From Candidatus Woesearchaeota archaeon (GTDB taxonomy: Archaea; Nanobdellota; Nanobdellia; Woesearchaeales; JAGLGH01), in assembly GCA_030670545.1 (NCBI GenBank), contig DAOVBM010000006.1, forward strand, positions 1-53,826: a stretch of DNA of 53,826 bases, read 5' to 3'. The notes under the pieces were generated by a model. The model did no database searches and was not told where the DNA came from. It worked only from the letters and a program-made list of their open reading frames with translations. The translations under genes were made by a program, and so were the position numbers. Below, one piece after another: positions 15,211 through 23,321 of this stretch (position 1 is its first letter; every line of letters begins with the position of its first letter).

Positions 15211-15687
15211 TTACACGCCTGCTTTCTTATCTTCAGCAACATTTGGCTCATCAATTACTTCTTCTTCTGCGCCAAGCTCATTGATAAGCTCTTCTTCCAT
15301 TTTCTCATCTTCAGTCAGAATATGGCTGCCCTTATCAGAAGAAGGAGGATTGTTCAGCAGCTCTTCTTCAACTGCTTCATCTACTGTCTCTGCTGAATCT
15401 GTGCCTATTACTTCTATTGTTCCGAACTTTCCTGTAGAAAGCTGAAGCTCTCCCTGCCATTCGTTTACCCAGCCGTTCTTGATATGGACCTTGTCTCCCT
15501 GGTTTACTTTATCAATATCTTCATTCCATAGTGTAAGGCTGATTGTTCCTGTCTCGTCTTTTCCCTTGCAGTTGCACACTCTTCCTGCATTGCCGAATTT
15601 CTGGAACTCTCTTACATCGCCTTTCTCTACTATCTCTATTATCATATCAACATTTCCCTGCCTTGCTTCTAAATCTTTTATTGCCAT
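15211..15687 (-). CDS. OB-fold single-stranded DNA-binding protein, RPA/SOSS-B-like
   Basis: A 158-residue protein whose first 95 residues form one OB fold: KDLEARQGNVDMIIEI at the start, then VCNCKGKDETGTISLTLWN, a GDKVHIKNGWV strand and a QLSTGKFGTIEVI ending, close to archaeal RPA-like and human SSB1 (SOSS-B) proteins. The remaining 60 residues are very acidic (EEE-rich), as in SSB tails that recruit partners. It probably protects ssDNA in replication and repair. Start: ATG 15687 has AGGAG about nine bases upstream; a TTG at 15696 would sit too close. It lies downstream of glyS, and a hairpin-rich repeat fills the gap between them. Confidence 0.82.
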   Translation of the reverse strand: MAIKDLEARQGNVDMIIEIVEKGDVREFQKFGNAGRVCNCKGKDETGTISLTLWNEDIDKVNQGDKVHIKNGWVNEWQGELQLSTGKFGTIEVIGTDSAETVDEAVEEELLNNPPSSDKGSHILTEDEKMEEELINELGAEEEVIDEPNVAEDKKAGV

Positions 15688-15713
15688 TGTTATCAACTCC
15701 TATTATTATATGT

Positions 15714-15885
15714 TTATCGAAAATTTCGCAAGAAATTTTATTGGGGTTTAATACCCCTCACTTCAGTGCGAAATTTTGGATTCCAAAAATTTGATAATCT
15801 ATAATGCAAATCCGTAATACTCCACCATTTATGGTGGGGATAGGATTTGCGATCAATAAATTGTCAAATTTTCGTTATAATTATG
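15714..15885. repeat. Second palindromic repeat family, full copy
   Basis: A hairpin-dense element between the ssDNA-binding protein gene and glyS, ending just inside the glyS stop. Its outer arms are inverted repeats (CGAAAATTT at 15718-15726 against AAATTTTCG near 15868-15876). Inside are AATTTCGCA/TGCGAAATT, GGGGTTTAATACCCC, GCAAATCC/GGATTTGC and CCACCATTTATGGTGG. Positions 15714-15759 are identical over 46 bases to 30297-30342. It has no coding content. It resembles a palindromic mobile element or an RNA structure or terminator upstream of the minus-strand gene. Confidence 0.75.
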
Positions 15886-17434
15886 CTTTCTTTTTCTCTT
15901 CAACAAGCCTGCCTGCTTTTTCAAAATCAATCTCCTTATTCAACAGTTTGCTGATAGTATCCCTGAGATCATCAATCTTTACCCTTATCTGCTTTGTCGT
16001 GTCCCTATCCCTCACAGTCACGCAATTATCATCCCTTGATTCAAAATCAACAGTTATGCAGTAAGGAATACCAATCTCATCTGCCCTGGCATATCTCCTT
16101 CCAACACTCCCAGACTTATCATACTGCACAACAAGATTATCCTTAAGCATCAGGTATATCTTTCTTGCATCATCATTTAGCTTATTGACTAGAGGAAACA
16201 CCCCTACCTTTACAGGAGCAATTTTTGGATCAAGCTTAAGCACAATATTTCCTCTTTTCTTGTCATCTTCATAAGCATCAAACATAAGCACGAGGAATAC
16301 TCTGTCCACGCCAAAAGAAGGCTCAGCTATGACATGAGGGATTATCTTCTTCTTGGATTCTTCATCATACAATGAAAGGTCCTGCTTGCTGTGCTCTATA
16401 TGCTGTTTTAGGTCAAAGTCAGTCCTGTTTGCTATTCCTGTCAGCTCTTTCCAGCCAAATGGGAAATTGTATTCAAAATCCCATGTGTCAAGAGCATAAT
16501 GGCTTTTTTCTGTTGCAATATGCTGCCTTATCCTAAGATTGTCAGGATTTGCTCCAAGGTCTGTGAACCATTTGTTGCTGATAGCAAGCCAATATGCATG
16601 CCATTGTGTCTTTATTATTCCTTTTTCAAGCAACTCTTTCATACTTGCTTTTTTTTCAGGCTCATTCTCTCCTTCTTTCTCCTGCATTTTTGCATCTATA
16701 TACTGTACCTCATAATCAAGTGCTTCATCAATATAAGGGCATTTGTCATATGCATCTGGATGGACAAAATATTCTATTTCCATTTGTTCAAATTCCCTGC
16801 ATCTGAACAGGAATCCTCTTGGAGATATCTCATTCCTGAAAGCCTTTCCTATCTGCGCAATACCAAAAGGCAGCTTCATTCTTGCATTTTCGACAACAAG
16901 CTTGAAATTGGTAAATATTAACTGGGCTGTCTCAGGCCTTAGGTAAGCTGTATTTTCCTTCTCTTCTTCAGGCCCTACTTGTGTTGAGAACATGAGGTTG
17001 AAATCTTTTGCAGGAAGGAATTTTGACTTGCATTTAGGGCATACAAGCTTGTTCTCAGCAAAGATAGCATTTATGGTCTCTGCCTTCACCCCGTCAGCAG
17101 GAAAATTGAGATTCTCTTCTATGAACTGATCAGCCCGCACTTTATTCCTGCACTTGTCATTTGAACATGCCACCATTATGTCTGCAAAGCAGCCCACATG
17201 GCCTGATGCTTCCCAGACTTTAGGATTAGTTATTATAGAACCGTCAATCCCTACAATATCTTCTCTTGACTGCACAAAAGTCTTCCACCAGTTCTGCTTT
17301 ATATTCTTCTTCATATCTGCGCCATAAGGGCCATAGTCAAAGAATCCTGCTAATCCACCGTATATCTCTGCTGTGGGGTATATAAAACCTTTTCTCTTGC
17401 AAAATGCAGCCATATCATCTATATTAATCGTCAT
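15881..17434 (-). CDS. glyS: Glycyl-tRNA synthetase, archaeal/eukaryotic class II type
   Basis: A 517-residue class II aminoacyl-tRNA synthetase of the dimeric alpha-2 type. It starts with a GFIYPTAEIYGGLAGFFDYGP motif 1 region and has a zinc-like Cys pattern in the insertion (CSNDKCRNK near 90, CPKCKSKF near 137), motif 2 FRNEISPRGFLFRCREFEQME (about 195-215), motif 3 EPSFGVDRVFL (about 355-365) and a C-terminal anticodon-binding domain from about residue 395 (APVKVGVFPL). It charges tRNA-Gly with glycine; a tRNA-Gly lies at 25178-25291. The box GTTTAAAAAT at about 17457-17466 precedes the ATG by about 26 bases. Confidence 0.95.
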   Translation of the reverse strand: MTINIDDMAAFCKRKGFIYPTAEIYGGLAGFFDYGPYGADMKKNIKQNWWKTFVQSREDIVGIDGSIITNPKVWEASGHVGCFADIMVACSNDKCRNKVRADQFIEENLNFPADGVKAETINAIFAENKLVCPKCKSKFLPAKDFNLMFSTQVGPEEEKENTAYLRPETAQLIFTNFKLVVENARMKLPFGIAQIGKAFRNEISPRGFLFRCREFEQMEIEYFVHPDAYDKCPYIDEALDYEVQYIDAKMQEKEGENEPEKKASMKELLEKGIIKTQWHAYWLAISNKWFTDLGANPDNLRIRQHIATEKSHYALDTWDFEYNFPFGWKELTGIANRTDFDLKQHIEHSKQDLSLYDEESKKKIIPHVIAEPSFGVDRVFLVLMFDAYEDDKKRGNIVLKLDPKIAPVKVGVFPLVNKLNDDARKIYLMLKDNLVVQYDKSGSVGRRYARADEIGIPYCITVDFESRDDNCVTVRDRDTTKQIRVKIDDLRDTISKLLNKEIDFEKAGRLVEEKKKA

Positions 17435-17547
17435 GTGCCTTATGGAAAATAGTGGAGTTTAAAAATGTTGTTATAGGATTTTATGCTGTTTTGAGAGGTT
17501 TATGTTGGAACAGAAAAATATAAATACTTTAAAATTATATAGCCTAT

Positions 17548-17556
17548 GAGGTGATC
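17548..17556 (+). promoter_or_regulatory. Strong Shine-Dalgarno site
   Basis: GAGGTGATC is fully complementary to the usual 3' end of archaeal 16S rRNA and lies three bases before ATG 17560, overlapping an upstream GTG at 17551. It indicates initiation at 17560 on a leadered mRNA; AATATAAATA near 17515-17524 would be the TATA box. Confidence 0.6.
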
Positions 17557-17559
17557 ACT

Positions 17560-18288
17560 ATGAAAAAAATAATTACTCTTTTAATAGTTTTTGTATTTGC
17601 AGCTTCATTAGTTTATGCTGTAAATCAGAAGGGGATTCATGAGCCAGGTACAGGCCTTGAACAAAATGCATCCGAGGACCAAGACATACAGGCGCTAGGA
17701 GAAGGTAAGCCAGTACAGATAAAGCAAGAGACACAAAATGAAGCTGGAGACAATGCAATAGTCCAGCAAAGACAGCAGATAAAGGCTCAAACAGTAACAG
17801 AAGCAAAGCAGATGATTCAGCAAACACAGAATGCAATGAATATGGAGCTGCAAAGCAAAGGAAAAGATGAGCAGAAAGTTTATCAGAACCAGAATCAGGT
17901 AAGATTAGCTGTCCATTCATTGCTGGCAATGGAGGATTTGGTTGGCGGCATTGGTCCGCAGGTATCCCAGGTTGCAAGGCAGTTCAACAATTCTGTGCAA
18001 GCCACAATAAGGGCTGAAGAAATTGTACAGTCAAGAAGCAAATTTATGAGGTTTTTCGCAGGCGGCGATGAAAACGCAGCAGATGAAATCATCCAGGAAG
18101 TAAGTCAGAATAAAGAAAGGCTTCAGGAACTAAAGCAGTTGAAGGACAAATGCGAGGATTGCACTGAAGATGTTCAAGTGATGATGCAGGAACAAATCCA
18201 GAATATGGAGCTGGAACAAAACAGGCTGCAGGAACTGGCACAGAACGAAAAGAAGAGCAAAGGTATCTTTGGCTGGCTTTGGGAATAA
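17560..18288 (+). CDS. Secreted glutamine-rich helical protein
   Basis: A 242-residue protein with a clear signal peptide (about residues 1-21, cleaved near VYA), then a long hydrophilic region exceptionally rich in Gln, Glu and Lys and predicted to be almost wholly helical or coiled-coil. Its central part (about 110-150) has a more hydrophobic LLAMEDLVGGIGPQVSQVA segment. Two close cysteines (CEDC, about 196-199) could form a disulfide outside the cell. Similar Gln-rich exported proteins occur in DPANN genomes without known function. The start at ATG 17560 rests on the Shine-Dalgarno GAGGTGATC. A T-rich stretch follows the stop. Confidence 0.7.
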   Translation: MKKIITLLIVFVFAASLVYAVNQKGIHEPGTGLEQNASEDQDIQALGEGKPVQIKQETQNEAGDNAIVQQRQQIKAQTVTEAKQMIQQTQNAMNMELQSKGKDEQKVYQNQNQVRLAVHSLLAMEDLVGGIGPQVSQVARQFNNSVQATIRAEEIVQSRSKFMRFFAGGDENAADEIIQEVSQNKERLQELKQLKDKCEDCTEDVQVMMQEQIQNMELEQNRLQELAQNEKKSKGIFGWLWE

Positions 18289-18309
18289 ATTTTTTATTTT
18301 ATTTTTTTG
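18287..18309 (+). terminator. T-rich tract between convergent genes
   Basis: Immediately after the stop at 18288 come three runs of five to seven T separated by single A residues. Archaeal RNA polymerase terminates at such T-runs without a required hairpin. The converging gene ends at 18321. Confidence 0.4.
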
Positions 18310-18320
18310 AATTATATAAC

Positions 18321-18722
18321 TCAATAATCCTTTATCAGCATTGCAAGCTTATCTTCTTGCGGTGATTCTTTATTCCTAATTTTAACTAAAATAATATCTT
18401 TAAGATTATACAATGCAGTATATGACCATTCAGAAGGGCCCTCTTCTTTTACAAGCTTGCTCTGCCTGGGTTCATATTTTGCAAGTTCTTCAACTAAATG
18501 CTCAAAAGGATTTTTGATATTGCCTTTAAGGTATCCTTGCTGGATATCTTCAATAATATCTATTATTTCATGAATCCCATTATGAATTGCGTTTATTGGA
18601 TAAGTGAAGTTCCCATCATATAAACCTGACTCTTCAGATATCCTGTCACGACACTTTTGAGCCATAGATTCAAGGCTTCCTATAAGTATCTCTGAATAAA
18701 GCTTATAATCTTTTCCTTCCAT
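18321..18722 (-). CDS. Unrecognised 133-residue helical protein
   Basis: A soluble, mostly helical acidic/basic protein with no motif I recognise. Positions 40-66 (YPINAIHNGIHEIIDIIEDI) form a strong amphipathic helix, somewhat like a four-helix bundle of HEPN or DUF86 type, but the diagnostic RxxxxH motif is missing. It lies just downstream, on the same strand, of the diguanylate cyclase gene (60-base gap) and might be co-transcribed with it. Low-complexity artefact is unlikely because the frame is open and the codon pattern resembles neighbouring genes. Confidence 0.55.
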   Translation of the reverse strand: MEGKDYKLYSEILIGSLESMAQKCRDRISEESGLYDGNFTYPINAIHNGIHEIIDIIEDIQQGYLKGNIKNPFEHLVEELAKYEPRQSKLVKEEGPSEWSYTALYNLKDIILVKIRNKESPQEDKLAMLIKDY

Positions 18723-18782
18723 AGATTAATAAGAATGAATCAGCATTTATAAATGTTTCGGGATTTTACTACTTTGGAGGAG

Positions 18783-20342
18783 TTATCGTAGAAGGACATA
18801 CCTGCCTTTCCTGCTGAAAACTATGCAATTTCTGCCTGCTTTTTTGGCTTTATAGAGCCGCCGGTCAGCTCTTTTTAGTAATATATCTGTTACTATCTTT
18901 ATTTTCTTAGGGTCCAGCCTCAGCCTTTCAATTATGTCTTCAGGATACATTGCCAGCCCAATGCTTATCGTAATATTGGGAATAGGTTCTATTGGCTTGA
19001 CTTTTTGTCTTGCATTTATTTCTTCCATAAGCGCCAGTGACTGTTCCTCAACAGTTTTTCTTATTCTATTAGCCATATCTATTGAAATAGCTTTAGCAGT
19101 GGCTTTATTCAACTTTGCCATCTCTTCTTTAGTTGGGCGCAACAGGACTACAAATTCTTCTCCGCCCCATCTGATAACAATATCTGATTCTCGCTTTGCT
19201 ACAGACCTTATATAAGCTGCAACATTCTTAAGAACATCATCCCCAATATCATGGCCGTATGTGTCATTAAACTTCTTAAAATGATCTATATCCATGATCA
19301 AAAGCGTGAAATATAAAGGCTCCTTAGTTCGTATTGCAGTATCCAAAATTTCTTTAATCCTTTTTTTGAAGTAATAGCGGTTGTTTAATTTAGTCAGTTG
19401 GTCTGTGAATGCAAGTTTCTTGAGAACCTTGACAGCAAAACTCTTTTCTTCCCCTGCTATTCCTGCGCGATACATAGCTTTATCAAGGAATTTCGCTGCT
19501 TTATCCGGAAGCATCCCAGAGGTCCTAAGCGAGGAATAATAAAAAGTATATTCTTCCGGCTTGCTGAATGTTTGAATGTCCTGTTTGATGTCATCAATTG
19601 TTATAGCGCTTTCCTTGGAATAGCGCTTTCCAAGTCTTGTTGCGCGCCGCGTATCTCTGACAAGTTTGTATAAGGGTTCATGAATCACCTCTTTCTCTGC
19701 CTTCAATAGCCTTTCTATGTTTTTATGATGATTCTGTAGATTAAAACACCAGCTGTCAATGTCTGTGGATATGATCTTATCCTCATTAATTTTATCCTTT
19801 ATATCCCTTAATAGTTCCAGCTCTGCCCTCACAGTTTCAGCCTGTGAAGCAAGAATTTTTCTGAAGTCGTTAATCCTCTTCTCAAATTCACTAACCAAAT
19901 CTCTTTCTGTTTTCTCGAGAGCGACTATCTTGGCTAATTGCTGAACAAGCTTGTTTGCAGCGTTTGTATCCATATCTCTCAATGATTTGTATATGTGCAA
20001 TTCTTCATCAATTTCCTTCTGTATGGCTGTTTCTTCTTCTTTTGTAAGATCTTCAATGATCTCTGGAATCTTTAATGAAGAGAATGCTGTATTAAGCGCT
20101 GACAACAGCTTGTTTATATTATCAAGAACAGAATCTCTGGCAGAACTCAATTTCTCTTTATCCTTAAAGCGGTTTCCCAGCTGTTTTTTTAAATTTCCCA
20201 GCTCTTTTACTATTTCCCTTACCTGCTTTTTATGCCTATAAAGAATTCCAATTCTGCGCTCAAAATCAGCAAGGGCATTCTTTTCCTTTTTTGTGAGCTT
20301 TTTTAATCCTGAAAATACCTGCTGGATAGTTTTTATGCTCAT
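18783..20342 (-). CDS. Diguanylate cyclase with long coiled-coil sensor region
   Basis: A 519-residue protein. About residues 1-305 are helical coiled-coil with no membrane segment; residues 308-515 form a full GGDEF domain. The entry DQLTKLNNR (about 314-322), MDIDHFKKFNDTYGHDIGDD (about 350-369, metal ligand and guanine-base residues), and the active GGEEF at about 393-397 are present. The inhibitory I-site RxxD appears as RESD at about 384-387, five residues before GGEEF. Active-site integrity predicts synthesis of cyclic di-GMP from two GTP with product feedback. GGDEF enzymes are rare in archaea. No PilZ or EAL domain is visible in the window, so the receptor is unknown. Confidence 0.92.
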   Translation of the reverse strand: MSIKTIQQVFSGLKKLTKKEKNALADFERRIGILYRHKKQVREIVKELGNLKKQLGNRFKDKEKLSSARDSVLDNINKLLSALNTAFSSLKIPEIIEDLTKEEETAIQKEIDEELHIYKSLRDMDTNAANKLVQQLAKIVALEKTERDLVSEFEKRINDFRKILASQAETVRAELELLRDIKDKINEDKIISTDIDSWCFNLQNHHKNIERLLKAEKEVIHEPLYKLVRDTRRATRLGKRYSKESAITIDDIKQDIQTFSKPEEYTFYYSSLRTSGMLPDKAAKFLDKAMYRAGIAGEEKSFAVKVLKKLAFTDQLTKLNNRYYFKKRIKEILDTAIRTKEPLYFTLLIMDIDHFKKFNDTYGHDIGDDVLKNVAAYIRSVAKRESDIVIRWGGEEFVVLLRPTKEEMAKLNKATAKAISIDMANRIRKTVEEQSLALMEEINARQKVKPIEPIPNITISIGLAMYPEDIIERLRLDPKKIKIVTDILLKRADRRLYKAKKAGRNCIVFSRKGRYVLLR

Positions 20343-20418
20343 TTTTGTATCTATTTGAATACTTCTATATAATTTTTTGGTTATGATATTTGTCTCAGCC
20401 TATTTTTTGCATAAGAAT

Positions 20419-21639
20419 TCATTTTCTAAGCCAGGATACCTCTTCCTTATCAAGCCCAATCTCTTCTGTTATCGCATCTGCCATATCTTTGTTATTCTTG
20501 AATATGACCCGGAGATAATCAATATTCTTTATCATCTCCCTGGTTGATGTATGGGTATGCATAGCAATCTTCTGGCTAATAGCTTTCTTCTTCATGTTTT
20601 TCTGTTTTGCCCACCACATCTTGAGTATCCTGCCAGTAGGCTTATACTGGACAAATTTCCTGTACTTCTCGTCTTTAGAGACAGCTACTCCTGCGCTTAT
20701 AAGGGCATTTATATATACAAGAAATCGCCAGTGCTGCCATCTTTTTATCCTTCTTCTGAAGACATCAGCACGGCTCAGCATGTCATATGCCCTTGCAAGG
20801 TCTTCTGGCTTATCATATTCTTTAGGAAGGTTCTCATCAATCCATAGCATTGCAGTATCAAGATCCTCATCCACATTGTCCAATGCTGTTATAGTGATAT
20901 TGGGATCTGTGCTCTTGAAGATTTTCATCAGAGCCTCGATTATAGTGTCAGTCTGGTTGCGCTCTCCAAGATCATCAATAGCTTTTTTTGTTATCTTTCC
21001 TTGTCTGATGAATATTGTCTGTAGGTCATTTATTGCTGCCCTCATGTCGCCTGCGCATCTTCTTCCTAAAGTTATCAGCGAGCCTTCCTCTGTTTCTATA
21101 TTCTCCTTCTTGCATATTTTCGTCAGTACCTGTGCAACATCCTTATGCGATAATGGAGAGAATTCGACCAACTGTGCATTTTTCCTCAGGCTGTTGAATT
21201 TTTTGTCCCATGGATTCTGCGCTGTGAGGAATATAGGGTATGCAGAATCTTTTATGATCTGGACAACTGCAGGTATGCCTCCTCTGTCTTTTGTTCCTGA
21301 CAGTCCGTCAATCTCATCCAGAAGTATTATCTTCCCTTTTGAAAACAGGCTCATTTGCCTTGCGGCAGAGCCTACTATTTTTATTATCTGTTCCTTGTTA
21401 CGCACATCGCCTGCATTGACTTCGATTATCTCAAGACCAACCTCATTTGCTAGCGCATGGACAGAGGCAGTCTTCCCTGTGCCGCTGGGGCCATGAAGAA
21501 GCACAGCCTTTTTCTTCTGTTTTCTGAAATCACCAGCAAACTCCCTCATCTGCTCAATAGCAGAATCCTGTCCTGTAACATCACCAAGCTTTGATGGAAT
21601 ATATTTTCGAATCCATGGAATTAGATTATCTGGCTTCAT
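20419..21639 (-). CDS. rfcL: Replication factor C large subunit
   Basis: A 406-residue clamp-loader ATPase: a YIPSKLGDVTGQD start, Walker A GPSGTGKT (about residues 50-57), Walker B LLDEIDGL (about 106-113), sensor 1 region TAQNPWDKKFNSLRKNAQLVEF (about 139-160), and GDMRAAINDLQ sensor 2 region (about 198-208). This is the large (Rfc1-like) subunit, which with RfcS loads PCNA at primer ends. It is shorter than many archaeal RfcL proteins (about 480-500) and ends in EVSWLRK without an obvious PCNA-interacting (PIP) box. The membrane protein gene ends 23 bases upstream, so the two are probably co-transcribed. Confidence 0.92.
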   Translation of the reverse strand: MKPDNLIPWIRKYIPSKLGDVTGQDSAIEQMREFAGDFRKQKKKAVLLHGPSGTGKTASVHALANEVGLEIIEVNAGDVRNKEQIIKIVGSAARQMSLFSKGKIILLDEIDGLSGTKDRGGIPAVVQIIKDSAYPIFLTAQNPWDKKFNSLRKNAQLVEFSPLSHKDVAQVLTKICKKENIETEEGSLITLGRRCAGDMRAAINDLQTIFIRQGKITKKAIDDLGERNQTDTIIEALMKIFKSTDPNITITALDNVDEDLDTAMLWIDENLPKEYDKPEDLARAYDMLSRADVFRRRIKRWQHWRFLVYINALISAGVAVSKDEKYRKFVQYKPTGRILKMWWAKQKNMKKKAISQKIAMHTHTSTREMIKNIDYLRVIFKNNKDMADAITEEIGLDKEEVSWLRK

Positions 21640-21662
21640 TTTAAATGCATTAATGCTTAAAT

Positions 21663-22391
21663 TTATTCTTCTTCCTTACTTTTTTTCTTCTCGATATCTT
21701 CTTCATGTTCTGCTTCTATTATCAGATCATCAAAGTCCTCCATTTTCATGTAATTTGAAGGCAGAATATTTTCTTCTTTCTTTTTTTCCTTTTTTAGGAT
21801 CTTTAATTTTGGCAGCCTGAAAGAGAATATTCCATATCCTGATGCTGTATATTCAACAAGCACAAAAATAATCTGGACAACTACAAATCCCATTACTATG
21901 CTTTTTATGTTTGCATTCCAATCAAATCTTGCAGCAAGATTATAGAAGAATATGAACTCCAATGCTATTATGATAGCAAGGAATGTGATGAGCCTTCCAT
22001 TTGCAATGTCATCCTTTAATGATTTCAATGTCAGCTTGTGTTCCATCCTTATTATGTGATACATCTGCTTTATGTCTTTTGCATTATCTCCAAATTTATG
22101 CACACCCTTGTTGAAATAACTTGACATGATTATAAGGTATATTACAATCGCAGCAACTGAGACAATTACAGGTATAAGATAATCCTTGCTTATGAGATGC
22201 GTTATATAGAAAACTATGGCTGGTATAAGTATGAGCGCAGTGAGATAATTGATAGATACAAGTATGAGTTTAACAGATGAGAATATCAGCTTTGCAGCGC
22301 TCTTGATAATCCTGCCATACCTGCCTCCCAATAACTTCATCAGTATCTTAAGCTGTACAAGATTTCTTAACCATCCTATTAGTTCCACCAT
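21663..22391 (-). CDS. Membrane protein of unknown function, next to rfcL
   Basis: A 242-residue protein with about four membrane helices (roughly residues 50-68, 72-91, 134-152 and 162-182), basic cytoplasmic stretches around them and a strongly charged C-terminal tail (KKEKKKEEN, then EEE-rich). No transporter or enzyme motif is seen. It starts upstream of rfcL with a 23-base gap on the same strand, which indicates shared transcription rather than shared function. The TATA-like stretch is unclear because repeat copy E lies just upstream. Confidence 0.65.
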   Translation of the reverse strand: MVELIGWLRNLVQLKILMKLLGGRYGRIIKSAAKLIFSSVKLILVSINYLTALILIPAIVFYITHLISKDYLIPVIVSVAAIVIYLIIMSSYFNKGVHKFGDNAKDIKQMYHIIRMEHKLTLKSLKDDIANGRLITFLAIIIALEFIFFYNLAARFDWNANIKSIVMGFVVVQIIFVLVEYTASGYGIFSFRLPKLKILKKEKKKEENILPSNYMKMEDFDDLIIEAEHEEDIEKKKSKEEE

Positions 22392-22437
22392 ATATGTATG
22401 TAATGATATTGGTGTTTATAATCTTTTCTTTTTCTGG

Positions 22438-22610
22438 TAAGTAAAAAGTCTGCAATTCAAGGAGCACTAGCATCATCAGGTCAAAACTCCTTCAATAATT
22501 ACATCCTGCTCGTCGCAGGGGGAAGCCCCATCCGGGGACGCAGAGCCCTCTAAAAACACATCAAGAGTTTTGAAGATGCTTGTGCTCCGTGACATCTGAT
22601 TTTTACTTAC
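22438..22610 (+). repeat. Palindromic MITE-like element, copy E
   Basis: A 173-base copy of the family, same orientation. The left terminus TAAGTAAAAAGTC pairs with GATTTTTACTTA on the right with one base missing. TTTTTCTG occurs directly on both sides (22429-22436 and 22611-22618), an 8-base duplication that supports insertion by transposition. The core stem here is GGGGGAAGCCCCATCCGGGG. It lies between the divergent membrane-protein gene and the HTH-CBS regulator gene. Confidence 0.9.
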
Positions 22611-22729
22611 TTTTTCTGCCCCAGAATCCAAGTGTATTGTCCATAAAAAATAAGGCTTAATCCTGTTTGTGGACAATAATATTTATCTTATAATCTTTTC
22701 AGCCAACTTTTAATGAATTATTCCAAAAA

Positions 22730-22757
22730 TAATATATATCATTGTAGATTATTCTAC
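22730..22757 (+). promoter_or_regulatory. TATA box and palindromic operator of the HTH-CBS gene
   Basis: The TATA-like TAATATATAT at 22730-22739 is followed by the perfect inverted repeat GTAGA-TTAT-TCTAC at 22744-22757, which covers the expected transcription start just before ATG 22761. The palindrome in front of an XRE-type regulator is a natural site for autorepression. Binding is inferred. Confidence 0.55.
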
Positions 22758-22760
22758 GAT

Positions 22761-23294
22761 ATGGAAATCCAAAACATAAAGAAAGTAAGGAAACAGCTTG
22801 GCCTGACACAGTCTGGCCTTGCGAAAGAATCCAACGTTTCGCAGAGCCTTATAGCAAAGATAGAGTCTGGCAATCTAGATCCTGCTTATTCAAATGCAAA
22901 AAAAATATTTAAAGCGCTTAATACAATCTCTGAGAAGATTGAAATGAAGGCTGATGATATTGCGCAGCCGAGGATAATATCAGTCAGGCCTGATTCAGAT
23001 ATAAAATCAGCGATAAGGCTTATGAAAAAGCATAATATCTCCCAGCTGCCTGTTGTTGAGGACAATAATGCAGTAGGCATGCTATCTGAGTCCATAATAC
23101 TTGATGCTGTTATGGATAATAAAAAAGGGTGCATAAGGGAGATAATGAAAGATTCGCCGCCAGTCATATCAGGCACAGCCAGTGTACAGGTAGTATCAGG
23201 ACTCCTTAAGTTTTTTCCTATTGTCCTTGTATCAAAGAAAGGCAGGCTGAATGGAGTGATTACAAAATCCGACCTTCTCGAGAAACTTCGTTGA
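22761..23294 (+). CDS. XRE-type HTH regulator with two CBS domains
   Basis: A 177-residue transcription regulator: an XRE/Cro-type HTH (about residues 1-55; IKKVRKQLGLTQSGLAKESNVSQSLIAKIESG) joined to a pair of CBS motifs (about 68-177; ISVRPDSDIKSAIRLMKKHNISQLPVVED and the second ending GVITKSDLLEKL). CBS pairs usually bind adenine nucleotides or SAM, so the protein may couple DNA binding to energy or metabolite state. This domain order is common in Euryarchaeota and DPANN. The ATG at 22761 is preferred over 22713 because the palindrome GTAGATTATTCTAC and the TATA box lie directly before it. Confidence 0.88.
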   Translation: MEIQNIKKVRKQLGLTQSGLAKESNVSQSLIAKIESGNLDPAYSNAKKIFKALNTISEKIEMKADDIAQPRIISVRPDSDIKSAIRLMKKHNISQLPVVEDNNAVGMLSESIILDAVMDNKKGCIREIMKDSPPVISGTASVQVVSGLLKFFPIVLVSKKGRLNGVITKSDLLEKLR

Positions 23295-23321
23295 GAAAAA
23301 TTTCCATAGAATATCTTTTTT

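Noticed and set aside
20594-21496. A 300-residue frame opposite rfcL
   Set aside because: Antisense shadow of a conserved coding region; composition (Ser/Ile/Phe-rich) is that of a reverse-strand artefact.
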